From assembly GCA_937968035.1 (NCBI GenBank), contig CALBTS010000039.1, forward strand, positions 1 through 10,569: a stretch of DNA of 10,569 nucleotides, given 5' to 3'. Position numbers and translations under genes: made by a program. Within the stretch, counting starts at the first letter, position 1. Every line of letters begins with the position of its first letter. The DNA is from an uncultured Methanomethylovorans sp. (lineage in GTDB: Archaea > Halobacteriota > Methanosarcinia > Methanosarcinales > Methanosarcinaceae). Under the pieces are notes generated by a model. That model saw only the letters and a list, made by a program, of their open reading frames with translations. It did not search any database and was not told where the DNA came from. This document shows, in pieces, positions 1-7,225 of the stretch.

Positions 1-26
1 GAGTTTTTAAGTAAAAGCTCTCTAAA

Positions 27-1082
27 CTATTTCATTGCCATTTCCAGCAGGTCCAGAATATCGATCACTTCGACTTTTGGCCCCCCACGCTGCAGGTTTG
101 TCCTGCATAGGGGACAGGACGTGACTAGATAATCCACACCTTCGGGTATCTCTTCCAGGCGTTTCTTTGAAAGGGCCATAGACAGCTCAGGATAACCTTT
201 CAGTACTCCACCACCCGCACCGCAGCAACGGGATTGCTCGTGATGGGACCTCATTTCCTTGAGTTCACAGATAGATGTGATGATCTGCCGGGGTGCATCA
301 AAGATGCCATTGCATCTGCCCAGATGACAGGGATCATGGTAGCTCACTTTAATGTCAAGAGGTTTGAGATCCAGCTCTTGAAGGCGTTCCGCCAGGAACT
401 CTGAAACATGTATCACTTTCAGATCACTGTGATAATCGTTCTTAAGAGTGGTATAACATCCTGCGCAGCCTGTGATGATGGTATGCGCACCGATCCTTCT
501 GATCTGTTCCAGATTCTTAGAGACAAGAGCATCGGGGTCCAAACCAGTACGGAACAGGGGTGAACCACAGCAAACCTCCTCAGGGATGAGGGTAACATCG
601 AACTTCTTAAGCAGATCAAATGTTCTGCGTGTAAGCTCAGGATACCTGTAAGCACCGAGACAACCCACAAAAAACACATAAGGAGCATGCTCTTTGATGT
701 CTGCGGCATCTTCAAGCCAGGCATGACGATACTGTGTTTCTCCAAGAGGATTGCCCGCTAATGCAGCAGCATCACGCAGTGCTACCTGAGCATCCGTCAT
801 CCTGCCCTTAAGCACAAGCTGATGGCGGGTATCCTGGACCACCTGAACGGGAGAGGCACCTGAAGGGCACATCTGTTCACACAGGCCACATGTCGTGCAC
901 GTATTGAGGCTGTTTAGCACATCCTGATCTGCCTCAAGACCTTGAGAAACACCATGGGCAACAAGCATACGACCTCTGGAGCTTGCTGATTCCCAGCCTA
1001 TCTGCTCAAAAACAGGACATACTGACCTGCAAGTGCCGCAACGCACACATTTGAGGATGGATCTCAGATCAAGATTGGACAT
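27..1082 (-). CDS. GlcF/HdrD-type iron-sulfur subunit of a 2-hydroxyacid (D-lactate/glycolate) dehydrogenase
   Basis: This 351-residue protein probably carries electrons from the FAD subunit encoded just upstream to an unknown acceptor. Two ferredoxin-type CxxCxxCxxxCP motifs lie at residues 12-23 and 62-73, enough for two [4Fe-4S] clusters. Two CCG domains follow: Cys141, Cys171-Cys172-Gly and Cys206/209; then Cys252, Cys286-Cys287-Gly and Cys323/326. This order is shared by GlcF, LutA/LldE-type proteins and the HdrD heterodisulfide reductase subunit. There is no membrane segment or signal peptide, so it should be cytoplasmic or attached through a partner. I chose the ATG at 1082 because a GGTG lies six bases upstream and the preceding gene's TGA ends one base before it. 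A GTG at 1091, overlapping that gene, would add three residues. The stop codon is amber (TAG). Electron transfer from the flavoprotein is well supported by family and context; the substrate and final acceptor are inferred. Confidence 0.85.
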   Translation of the reverse strand: MSNLDLRSILKCVRCGTCRSVCPVFEQIGWESASSRGRMLVAHGVSQGLEADQDVLNSLNTCTTCGLCEQMCPSGASPVQVVQDTRHQLVLKGRMTDAQVALRDAAALAGNPLGETQYRHAWLEDAADIKEHAPYVFFVGCLGAYRYPELTRRTFDLLKKFDVTLIPEEVCCGSPLFRTGLDPDALVSKNLEQIRRIGAHTIITGCAGCYTTLKNDYHSDLKVIHVSEFLAERLQELDLKPLDIKVSYHDPCHLGRCNGIFDAPRQIITSICELKEMRSHHEQSRCCGAGGGVLKGYPELSMALSKKRLEEIPEGVDYLVTSCPLCRTNLQRGGPKVEVIDILDLLEMAMK

Positions 1083-1083
1083 G

Positions 1084-2466
1084 TCACACACCCATTTTTC
1101 CGGGATTCAGTATCCCTTTAGGATCAAGAGCCTTCTTTATCATAATCATGACATCCAATGCATTCCCCAGTTCCAGACGCATGTATTCAGATCTCGCACT
1201 GCCTACGCCATGCTCTGCAGTGACCGTGCCACCTATCTCAATTGCTGTACGGTGGATCTTATCAGCTGCAGCGTTCAGCTTTTTCCAGGCATCATCGCTG
1301 AGCATGTCTATACACATGCCTGTATGCAGGTTGCCGTCTCCAATGTGACCATACGTCATAATAGGCAGATTGAACTCCCTGGAGATCTCATCCACCTTGC
1401 GTAGCATTCTTGGGATCTCTTTTATGGGAACGCCAACATCTTCACCCACGTAGACCCTGGTACGCATAGGATCAAGACGCGAGATCGCTGCACCCACCAG
1501 CCTTCGGGCAGCCCATATCTCATCCCTTTCCTTTTTATCTGAAGCGGTCCTGATACCTGAAGCCAAGCCTTCACATGTCTTTACTATGAGATCAACACCT
1601 TCCTTTACTTCAGCTTCAGTACCATCCACTTCAAAAAGCAGAATGGCACCGGCAAGCGGAAGGCCTAGTTTAGGATCATAGGTGTTGATAGCCCGGATAA
1701 TATTCGCATCCAGTATCTCACATGCAGAGGGAACGATACCCGATGACAGCACTCTCACAACGGCTTTACCTGCAAGTTCGGGGCTATCGAATGAAGCAAA
1801 TATGACAGAGCGTTCTTTGGGAATTGCACGTACCTTGATTATTGCCTGGGTGATGATCCCAAGAGTCCCCTCCGAACCGACCATGAGGTCAGTGAGAGAA
1901 TAACCTGCAACAGTTTTCATTGTCTTTGAACCTGTTCTTATTATTTTTCCATCTGCCATAACTACCTCAAGGCCGAGCACATAACTGCGGGTTGTACCAT
2001 ATTTCACGGAGCGCATACCGCTTCCGTTATTAGCGATCAGCCCTCCCAGAGTGCACATTGCAGAACTTCCGGGGTCCGGGGGGAAGAAAAAACCGTATGG
2101 TTCCAGGGCCTTATTGAGCTTTTCCTGAACTATACCCGGTTCCACTACCACCTGAAGATTATCAAAATCCATTTCCACTATACGGTCCATACCGGACATA
2201 TCAAGGACAATGCCCCCTTCCAGAGGAACGCAGCCACCCGCCAGACCTGTGCCTGCTCCCCTGGCGGTCACTGGAATATCATGCTCGTAAGCGATCCTCA
2301 CAATATCCGAAATCTGAACAGTGGTCTGCGGTTTAATGACAACTTCCGGAATACCTCTTATCTGAGAAGCATCAGAGGAATAACAATATAGTTCGCAGGT
2401 AGCAACGGATAGATTGTCCTTACCCACGATCATTCTCATTTTTTCTATTAGGTCAACATTGAGCAT
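1084..2466 (-). CDS. GlcD-type FAD-binding 2-hydroxyacid dehydrogenase (D-lactate/glycolate dehydrogenase family)
   Basis: This 460-residue flavoprotein belongs to the vanillyl-alcohol-oxidase/PCMH superfamily, whose GlcD and D-lactate dehydrogenase members oxidise 2-hydroxyacids to 2-oxoacids with FAD. The N-terminal half is the FAD domain, with the pyrophosphate loop TARGAGTGLAGG at 67-78 and the PPDPGSS signature near 131-137. The C-terminal FAD-oxidase domain carries GHIGDGNLH at 373-381, the EHGVG motif at 418-422, and the usual ending NPGKMGV. Length is normal for the family. It is the first gene of a two-gene operon and is followed directly by the Fe-S subunit. A GlcE-like third subunit is absent, as is common in archaeal and LDH-type pairs. 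An AT-rich TATA-like element about 30 bases upstream and the lack of a Shine-Dalgarno suggest a nearly leaderless mRNA. D-lactate, glycolate or another 2-hydroxyacid are all possible substrates; sequence alone does not decide. Confidence 0.88.
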   Translation of the reverse strand: MLNVDLIEKMRMIVGKDNLSVATCELYCYSSDASQIRGIPEVVIKPQTTVQISDIVRIAYEHDIPVTARGAGTGLAGGCVPLEGGIVLDMSGMDRIVEMDFDNLQVVVEPGIVQEKLNKALEPYGFFFPPDPGSSAMCTLGGLIANNGSGMRSVKYGTTRSYVLGLEVVMADGKIIRTGSKTMKTVAGYSLTDLMVGSEGTLGIITQAIIKVRAIPKERSVIFASFDSPELAGKAVVRVLSSGIVPSACEILDANIIRAINTYDPKLGLPLAGAILLFEVDGTEAEVKEGVDLIVKTCEGLASGIRTASDKKERDEIWAARRLVGAAISRLDPMRTRVYVGEDVGVPIKEIPRMLRKVDEISREFNLPIMTYGHIGDGNLHTGMCIDMLSDDAWKKLNAAADKIHRTAIEIGGTVTAEHGVGSARSEYMRLELGNALDVMIMIKKALDPKGILNPGKMGV

Positions 2467-2491
2467 AGCTTTGATTTTAGAGAAGTGGTCA

Positions 2492-2500
2492 TTATTTAAA
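2492..2500 (-). promoter_or_regulatory. Putative TATA box for the dehydrogenase operon
   Basis: On the minus strand this reads TTTAAATAA, centred about 30 bases upstream of the ATG at 2466. Archaeal TATA boxes lie about 25 bases before the transcription start, so the mRNA would begin within a few bases of the start codon. No Shine-Dalgarno is visible, which fits a leaderless or very short-leader transcript. Inferred from pattern and position only. Confidence 0.45.
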
Positions 2501-2520
2501 GATGTCGGTGAAATAGCAGA

Positions 2521-2530
2521 AATTTATACC
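2521..2530 (+). promoter_or_regulatory. Putative TATA box for arcS
   Basis: The plus strand reads AATTTATACC, about 42 bases before the arcS ATG at 2568. That predicts a 5' leader of roughly 15 bases. No clear Shine-Dalgarno precedes the ATG. The divergent dehydrogenase promoter lies about 25 bases away in a shared 101-base interval, so the two promoters could influence each other. Confidence 0.4.
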
Positions 2531-2567
2531 AAACATTTACATCTAACTATGCAGTATCCTACAAACA

Positions 2568-4400
2568 ATGACACGATATTTCGAGGTATACCAGAGGGAC
2601 GGTGCAGCAAGAAAGGGCAGGCTGCTCCTTTCCAGAACTATTGAGACCCCATGCGTCCTGAAAACCGAAACTCTGAAAGATAACACAGGACAGATCGTGG
2701 ATGCTGGCTCCCTGTGGGAAGTAGGCAATGTGGAAAAAGCTGAACATAGGTTACAACAGCTTAGAAGTGAGATCGGAGACGATAGGCTGATCATACTACC
2801 TCATATGTGTCTTGCGCCTGACGCTCCTGACTGCATACCGGAACCCTTGGAAATGCTTTCATCGAATAGTGGGGCCACCGGAAGAGTATACCGTAAAGGC
2901 AGAGCTCTAAAGGCTGCTGACCTGTATATACTTGAAGGCGCAGGTGTCTTTGAGAACAATGCCAGAGCATTGCTGGAAAGAGTTCTTGACCTCAAAGATA
3001 GTACACCTGATGATACAGCAGTATACCTCCCCGATATCTGTCTTCCTGAGAACCTGGCAATGCTCGTTTACATGGGGGCTGATGTGCTGGATACCACTAA
3101 AGCCACAGTTGCAGCATATAAGGACATTTATCTCACTCACGCAGGAAGTTTCGATCTGAGATCACTTTCCGAGTTACCTTGCAGATGCTCTGCATGTGTA
3201 TCTACCACCACATTGGAACTTAAAAAAATGGATAAAAATTCCAGGGCACAGCTGCTCGAACAGCATAATATCAATGCAATGGAAGCTGAACTTGCCCTGG
3301 TAAGAGAAAAGATATCTGCAGGCAATCTGCGGGAATATGTTGATGGCCAATGCCGTACAAGACCCTGGCTCACTGCACTGTTGAGACTGCTTGACAAAGA
3401 ATATCGATATCTTGAGAGGGGAACTCCGATCACAAGGAATGTGGAGATGCTTGCTAATTCGGGAGATTCTCTCACAAGACCGGAAGTTGTGAGGTTTGCA
3501 CGCAGGATACAGGAAAGGTATACACCTCCTGAACTGGATGTACTTCTGCTCTTACCATGCTCCGCAAAGAAACCCTATTCCATTTCACAATCCCACCAGA
3601 AGTTCGGTCTGGCTCTGGGCAAGTACCGCAAATTTGTACATGAGGTAATAATTACATCGCCTCTTGGGATAGTTCCCAGGGAACTTGAGCTGACCTATCC
3701 GGCAGCTCATTATGATGTTGCTGTAACAGGTCACTGGGATGCTGAAGAAATGAAGTGGGTTTCAGGATGTCTTGAAGATTATCTTTCAAAGCACAGGTAC
3801 ACTGCAATAGTGGCACATGTAGATGGGGCTTACAGGCAGATCTGTGAGATGGCAGCCGATAAGCTTGGACTGGAGATACACTTCACGAACACCGGCAGTG
3901 TCACTTCTCATGAATCCCTCAGGAACCTTAGCAAGATCATGGAGGGACTGTGTACAGGCAGGAAAATAAGCGAAACAAAAAGGAAAGCAGCAATGCTGAA
4001 GGCTATTGCTGATTATCAGTTTGGGAAGGGAGCAGGGGAAATATTAGTTCCCGATAATTCCGAAATTAAGGGGCCTTTCCCCAGGTATCAATCTTTTTAT
4101 GAAAAAACTCAGCTTGCAACCCTCATACCCCAGTATGGAACACTGGCAGTTACTATCGAAGGAGCGGAAATGATGATCCCACGCAATTCCTACATCGTAC
4201 GGATAGACGACTTCATACCGAGAGGTTCTATCCTCGCCCCGGGGGTCCTGGAAGCTGACCCTGCTATCCGTGAGGGAGATGAAGTGTTTGTGGTAGGGGA
4301 AAAAGCAATTGGTGTTGGACGGGCGCGTATGAACGGCAAGGAGATGAGCATGTCTACAAAAGGTCAGGCTGTTGACCTGCGCCATGTGAAAACTAAATGA
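2568..4400 (+). CDS. arcS: Archaeosine synthase ArcS (TgtA2), tRNA modification
   Basis: ArcS acts on preQ0 already placed at position 15 of archaeal tRNA. In the current model it adds lysine, and the radical-SAM partner RaSEA then yields archaeosine. This 610-residue protein has the expected layout. A TGT-like N-terminal domain carries the zinc signature CxCxxCx22H (Cys205, Cys207, Cys210, His233). It is preceded by ADVLDTTK (171-178), which corresponds to the region of the TGT nucleophilic Asp. The ArcS-specific core motif PCSAKKPYSISQSHQKF lies at 330-346. A C-terminal PUA RNA-binding domain spans about 530-605. The guanine-binding DSGGFQ-type motif of true TGT is not seen, which separates it from TgtA. 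The ATG at 2568 gives a family-like N-terminus. It is probably cotranscribed with the acetyltransferase gene 15 bases downstream. RaSEA is not in the window. Confidence 0.95.
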   Translation: MTRYFEVYQRDGAARKGRLLLSRTIETPCVLKTETLKDNTGQIVDAGSLWEVGNVEKAEHRLQQLRSEIGDDRLIILPHMCLAPDAPDCIPEPLEMLSSNSGATGRVYRKGRALKAADLYILEGAGVFENNARALLERVLDLKDSTPDDTAVYLPDICLPENLAMLVYMGADVLDTTKATVAAYKDIYLTHAGSFDLRSLSELPCRCSACVSTTTLELKKMDKNSRAQLLEQHNINAMEAELALVREKISAGNLREYVDGQCRTRPWLTALLRLLDKEYRYLERGTPITRNVEMLANSGDSLTRPEVVRFARRIQERYTPPELDVLLLLPCSAKKPYSISQSHQKFGLALGKYRKFVHEVIITSPLGIVPRELELTYPAAHYDVAVTGHWDAEEMKWVSGCLEDYLSKHRYTAIVAHVDGAYRQICEMAADKLGLEIHFTNTGSVTSHESLRNLSKIMEGLCTGRKISETKRKAAMLKAIADYQFGKGAGEILVPDNSEIKGPFPRYQSFYEKTQLATLIPQYGTLAVTIEGAEMMIPRNSYIVRIDDFIPRGSILAPGVLEADPAIREGDEVFVVGEKAIGVGRARMNGKEMSMSTKGQAVDLRHVKTK

Positions 4401-4415
4401 CATGATCTTGGTATT

Positions 4416-4937
4416 ATGAGCATAAGGATCAGGAAATTCAAAACTGATGACTTTGAAGATGTGCTTTGCATAGAATCAGAGTCTTTTGCGGAACATAACC
4501 CCTTTGCATACATGCACTTCTACGAAATGCATGGGGATATGTTCCTGGTGGCTGAATACCTGGACTTTATAGTTGGCTTCATAGTGGGATACAGGCTGAA
4601 CGAAAATGAGGGAAGGGTGTTTTCCCTTGCCGTGAGAGAAGAGTTCCAGGGAAGAGGTATAGGAGCGATGCTTCTGGACTCGTTGTTCAAAGAATTCTAT
4701 TCGAACCTTTTGAAATATGCTACTTTGGAAGTAAGGGCCAATAACATAAAGGCCAGGAACCTTTATCTTAAGATGGGGTTCATTCCCTGCTGGATCGAAA
4801 AAGAGTACTACTCGGATGGGGAAGATGGAATAATAATGAAGATGAAACTAGCCTCATATAAGTTCCATGACTTGGATCTCTTTGCAGAAAAAATAGAAGG
4901 AATGTCCCTGAGGGACGCGGAAGACTTTGATGAGTGA
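4416..4937 (+). CDS. rimI: GNAT N-acetyltransferase, RimI-like (N-terminal acetyltransferase)
   Basis: This 173-residue GNAT-fold protein transfers acetyl from acetyl-CoA, most likely to protein N-termini as archaeal RimI/Ard1 enzymes do. The acetyl-CoA pyrophosphate loop (motif A) is clear at QGRGIG, 78-83, preceded by the beta strand RVFSLAV. Motif B follows as LEVRANNIKARNLYLKMGF, with the Asn and Tyr typical of RimI. The last 30 or so residues are acidic and lie beyond the usual GNAT core; I do not recognise a function for them. The gene starts 15 bases after arcS on the same strand with only a weak GGT upstream, so it is probably translated from the arcS mRNA. The assignment to RimI rather than another GNAT rests on motif B and length. 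The substrate is inferred from the family. Confidence 0.8.
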   Translation: MSIRIRKFKTDDFEDVLCIESESFAEHNPFAYMHFYEMHGDMFLVAEYLDFIVGFIVGYRLNENEGRVFSLAVREEFQGRGIGAMLLDSLFKEFYSNLLKYATLEVRANNIKARNLYLKMGFIPCWIEKEYYSDGEDGIIMKMKLASYKFHDLDLFAEKIEGMSLRDAEDFDE

Positions 4938-4942
4938 ACTTT

Positions 4943-4966
4943 TTCTGAATGGACTGAATTTCAGAA
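4943..4966. terminator. Weak hairpin between convergent rimI and the UPF0058 gene
   Basis: TTCTGAA at 4943-4949 and TTCAGAA at 4960-4966 are perfect inverted arms around a 10-base loop, just after the rimI stop. On the plus strand a short T-rich run (GTTTTC) follows. The right arm overlaps the last codons of the convergent gene. This could end rimI transcription, but the stem is short and archaeal termination depends mainly on T-tracts. Confidence 0.3.
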
Positions 4967-5248
4967 GTTTTCTTGCATGATGCTATGATGCATACGTGTG
5001 GCAAGTTCCTTCATTCTCTCGGATGTCCTGCCAAAGCCTGAAAACTCATCCTTGGACATTACAGATGCAAGGCTATTGCCCAGTATAAAGATGGCGAGTT
5101 TATGCTCAGCCTTGCTCCGGTGCACATGTACCGGACTTATTGCCAGAGATTCATATTCAGAGAACTCGTTTGTAAAACCCTTTTCTTCCAGACAACTTTT
5201 CATTTGTGCCATTAATGTGTGCAGTTGAATCAATTCGTCTTTGTGCAT
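4961..5248 (-). CDS. UPF0058 family protein (uncharacterised small archaeal protein)
   Basis: This small protein has 95 residues from the chosen start. I recognise the UPF0058 family from the N-terminal MHKDELIQLHTLMAQ and the central block ISPVHVHRSKAEHKLAIFIL. The family is archaeal and has no established function that I know of. It has no signal peptide or membrane helix. The conserved His/Glu/Lys-rich centre suggests a compact, mostly helical protein, possibly nucleic-acid or metal binding; that is a guess. Longer starts exist at 5260, 5281 and 5296, the last giving 111 residues. The ATG at 5248 matches the usual family N-terminus, and a TATA-like element at 5299-5308 would lie too close to the 5281 and 5296 starts. 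It converges with rimI and lies downstream of dnaG on the same strand, separated by a T-tract terminator. Confidence 0.75.
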   Translation of the reverse strand: MHKDELIQLHTLMAQMKSCLEEKGFTNEFSEYESLAISPVHVHRSKAEHKLAIFILGNSLASVMSKDEFSGFGRTSERMKELATRMHHSIMQENF

Positions 5249-5298
5249 ACCAACCAACATATCCTTTTTTTGTTTGTACATTGCGCTATTGTGCACTG

Positions 5299-5308
5299 AT
5301 TAAATTAA
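5299..5308 (-). promoter_or_regulatory. Putative TATA box for the UPF0058 gene
   Basis: The minus strand reads TAATTTAATC, centred about 55 bases upstream of the ATG at 5248. A start of transcription near 5276 would leave a leader of roughly 28 bases. This supports the short form of the protein and independent transcription from dnaG. Confidence 0.35.
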
Positions 5309-5424
5309 TGTACGAACATAAATCGATTGATTTCAATAAAAGGCTATTGTCGGAAATATATGTCCTTGAATCAAATATAAAAAGATAACTATGTAGAAAA
5401 TTTATATTATTTTGAGAAAATATA

Positions 5425-5440
5425 AAATAAAAAAAAAGAA
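5425..5440 (-). terminator. T-tract terminator downstream of dnaG
   Basis: On the minus strand, about 35-50 bases after the dnaG stop, there is TTCTTTTTTTTTATTTT, with nine consecutive T residues at 5437-5429. More AT-rich sequence continues to about 5400. Archaeal RNA polymerase terminates on such T-runs without needing a hairpin. It probably insulates the UPF0058 gene from dnaG transcription. Confidence 0.6.
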
Positions 5441-5473
5441 GGTACTAAATAATTAAAAATTAACCATCAAGAC

Positions 5474-6802
5474 CTAAAGGTCTTTAACGGTCAATATTTT
5501 CACAGAGGCTGGTCTTTTAGTGATACTTCCTATCTTGGCGCCAACAAGATTTTCAATACCCTTGTTCTCAGCAATGTCAAGGATCCTCTGGGTTATAACA
5601 CCATCAAAGACAACACTTTTGACATCACCATTGTAGTTCTTAAGGTTATTGACAAGATCACGCACTGCAGTCTCACCAATCACATTATTGCCGGCATCAA
5701 GAAAACGAGCACCAAAAGTGCCCATGAGCTCATCTGCATGCGACTTGAACTTTTTTGAAGCTGGCGAGAGTTTAACGACCGGCTCCACAACTTCCTGTAC
5801 TTCCTCCGAAGGCACCTCGACCTCTACAGGTTCCTGAGAGAATTCACGCTGCTTGATCGGGCGTTTCTTCAACTTAGCTGGGGCAGCAACCCTCGGGATC
5901 TCAACAGGTCTTCTTTCTTTTGGTTTCGGTACCCTCTGAACTGCCGGAGCCTTCATGGAATCCGAATCCTTCAAAGAATACTTATCCATTACCTGTTCTA
6001 CTGGTATCTTCTGCCTTAGCGCCCTGACTATTTCCTTTTGTACAAGATCCTCTACACTCTTGCCATCGGGGGCACGGGCAATGTAATCAATGTTAGCTAC
6101 CTGTAGAAGTTCCTTTATGATAAGTTCTCCTCCACGGTCACCATCTGTAAAGGCAGTTACTGTTTCCTTTTTCTTTGTTAGTTCTGCTACCTCCGGAGGC
6201 ACATTGGTACCACCTACACAAATAGTGTTCTTGATACCATACCTAAGAAGGTTCAGCACATCTGCACGACCCTCTACAACTACTATAGCATCTGAATCAA
6301 ATACTGCAGGACCGCATGGGATCTTATTTTTTCCAAAATACTGCATTTCTTCCACACGTACGGACTGCCGGACCTCTTCGGCTATTTCCTGAGATTCCGG
6401 CACATTGGTATCGAACATGCCAGTGAGAATGAACTTTGCACGTTCGATGATCTGCTTCCTCTTTGTGGCCCGCACATCTTCTATATTTGTTATTTCGATC
6501 TTGGCGCTGCATGGTCCGACCCTGTCTATGGTTTCCAGCGATGCGGCCAGAATGGATGTTTCCACCTTGTCCAGACTGGAAGGAACCAGAATAGTACCCT
6601 TGGATTTGCCACCCTTAGCACTGACAAGGACCTCTATCCTCCCGATACGTCCTGTTTTCTGAAGATCTCGCAGATCCAGGTCCGATCCGAGCAGGCCCTC
6701 TGTCTGTCCGAAAATAGCACCTACGATATCGGGGCGTTCTATAATACCATCTGCGCTGATCTTTGAATGAATGATATACTTGGTAGTATCTGCATTTTGC
6801 AT
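5474..6802 (-). CDS. dnaG: Archaeal DnaG primase-like protein
   Basis: This 442-residue protein is an archaeal DnaG, a TOPRIM protein reported both as a primase and as a component of the archaeal RNA exosome. The N-terminal domain (1-160) is followed by the TOPRIM fold. Its acidic residues are visible as Glu177 in VVVEGRAD and Asp220/Asp222 in FTDGDRGG. Residues about 280-345 form a low-complexity linker rich in Pro, Lys, Glu and Val. A conserved C-terminal domain follows (about 350-442, ending [10 protein letters not shown]). It lacks the zinc-binding N-terminus of bacterial DnaG, as expected in archaea. The ATG at 6802 is supported by GTGGAG on the minus strand at 6816-6811, eight bases upstream. 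The stop codon is amber (TAG); reading through would add VLMVNF before a TAA. Two 9-base direct repeats lie just upstream of the ribosome binding site. Confidence 0.95.
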   Translation of the reverse strand: MQNADTTKYIIHSKISADGIIERPDIVGAIFGQTEGLLGSDLDLRDLQKTGRIGRIEVLVSAKGGKSKGTILVPSSLDKVETSILAASLETIDRVGPCSAKIEITNIEDVRATKRKQIIERAKFILTGMFDTNVPESQEIAEEVRQSVRVEEMQYFGKNKIPCGPAVFDSDAIVVVEGRADVLNLLRYGIKNTICVGGTNVPPEVAELTKKKETVTAFTDGDRGGELIIKELLQVANIDYIARAPDGKSVEDLVQKEIVRALRQKIPVEQVMDKYSLKDSDSMKAPAVQRVPKPKERRPVEIPRVAAPAKLKKRPIKQREFSQEPVEVEVPSEEVQEVVEPVVKLSPASKKFKSHADELMGTFGARFLDAGNNVIGETAVRDLVNNLKNYNGDVKSVVFDGVITQRILDIAENKGIENLVGAKIGSITKRPASVKILTVKDL

Positions 6803-6810
6803 ATATGAAT

Positions 6811-6838
6811 CTCCACATTATTTATGCTGATTTATGCT
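6811..6838 (-). promoter_or_regulatory. dnaG ribosome binding site and tandem 9-base direct repeat
   Basis: The Shine-Dalgarno GTGGAG occupies 6816-6811 on the minus strand. Directly upstream are two copies of AGCATAAAT (plus-strand ATTTATGCT at 6820-6828 and 6830-6838), spaced ten bases apart, about one helical turn. They contain TATA-like ATAAAT cores, so they may be duplicated promoter elements or paired sites for a regulator. They are too close to the ribosome binding site for the nearer copy to drive a transcript that contains it. Confidence 0.45.
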
Positions 6839-7126
6839 ATTATCTATGGCACATAGCTTGTTCGTCTTGCAAAAACAGTCTAACAAGTGACTTACAAAGC
6901 CCAGGCGCAAAGGACCTGATACCGTTTTTAGGTCACTTCAACAGTAGCATTCTGCTGAACCCAATCTCAACTCTGTTCGTTTTTTCCGACGTGCCACACG
7001 TAATTCAGCATTACATATGCCCATGTTTTGAACACACGTCTACAGCACTACGAGGGTAACTAACGTTCAATTGGTATATCCAATATCACACGTACATTAA
7101 ATACCCTTACCGCCATTCCCTTTGGC

Positions 7127-7173
7127 AATTCATATCAAATGGGATGTTTGATGCTAATAATCAAACGTGAATT
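7127..7173. repeat. Nested inverted repeats with three alternating half-sites
   Basis: ATCAAA at 7134-7139, TTTGAT at 7147-7152 and ATCAAA at 7160-7165 alternate in orientation with an exact 13-base period. The last two extend to 7-base arms, GTTTGAT/ATCAAAC. An outer pair, AATTCA (7127-7132) and TGAATT (7168-7173), encloses them. The layout fits either a multi-site operator or an RNA whose middle arm can pair with either neighbour. Nothing else shows its function. Confidence 0.45.
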
Positions 7174-7225
7174 CCAACTTATTTCCTGATTATTGTAAAT
7201 TAGATGATGATAAACTATTTTTGCG

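Noticed and set aside
1082..1091. GTG at 1091 as the start of the Fe-S subunit.
   Set aside because: The ATG at 1082 has a better-placed GGTG and directly follows the upstream stop; the GTG form only adds three residues outside the conserved region. It remains possible.
5249..5296. A 16-residue longer form of the UPF0058 protein.
   Set aside because: The family normally starts at the MxKxELIxLH segment, and the TATA-like element would be too close to the longest start for it to be transcribed.
6939..7025. A 28-codon minus-strand frame (MGICNAELRVARRKK...) as a remnant of a gene.
   Set aside because: It has no ribosome binding site, and I recognise no family in it or in the neighbouring frames; a translated search would be needed.
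7204..7210. ATGATGA resembling a C box of a C/D guide RNA.
   Set aside because: No CTGA D box occurs within a reasonable distance downstream, so the box arrangement is incomplete.
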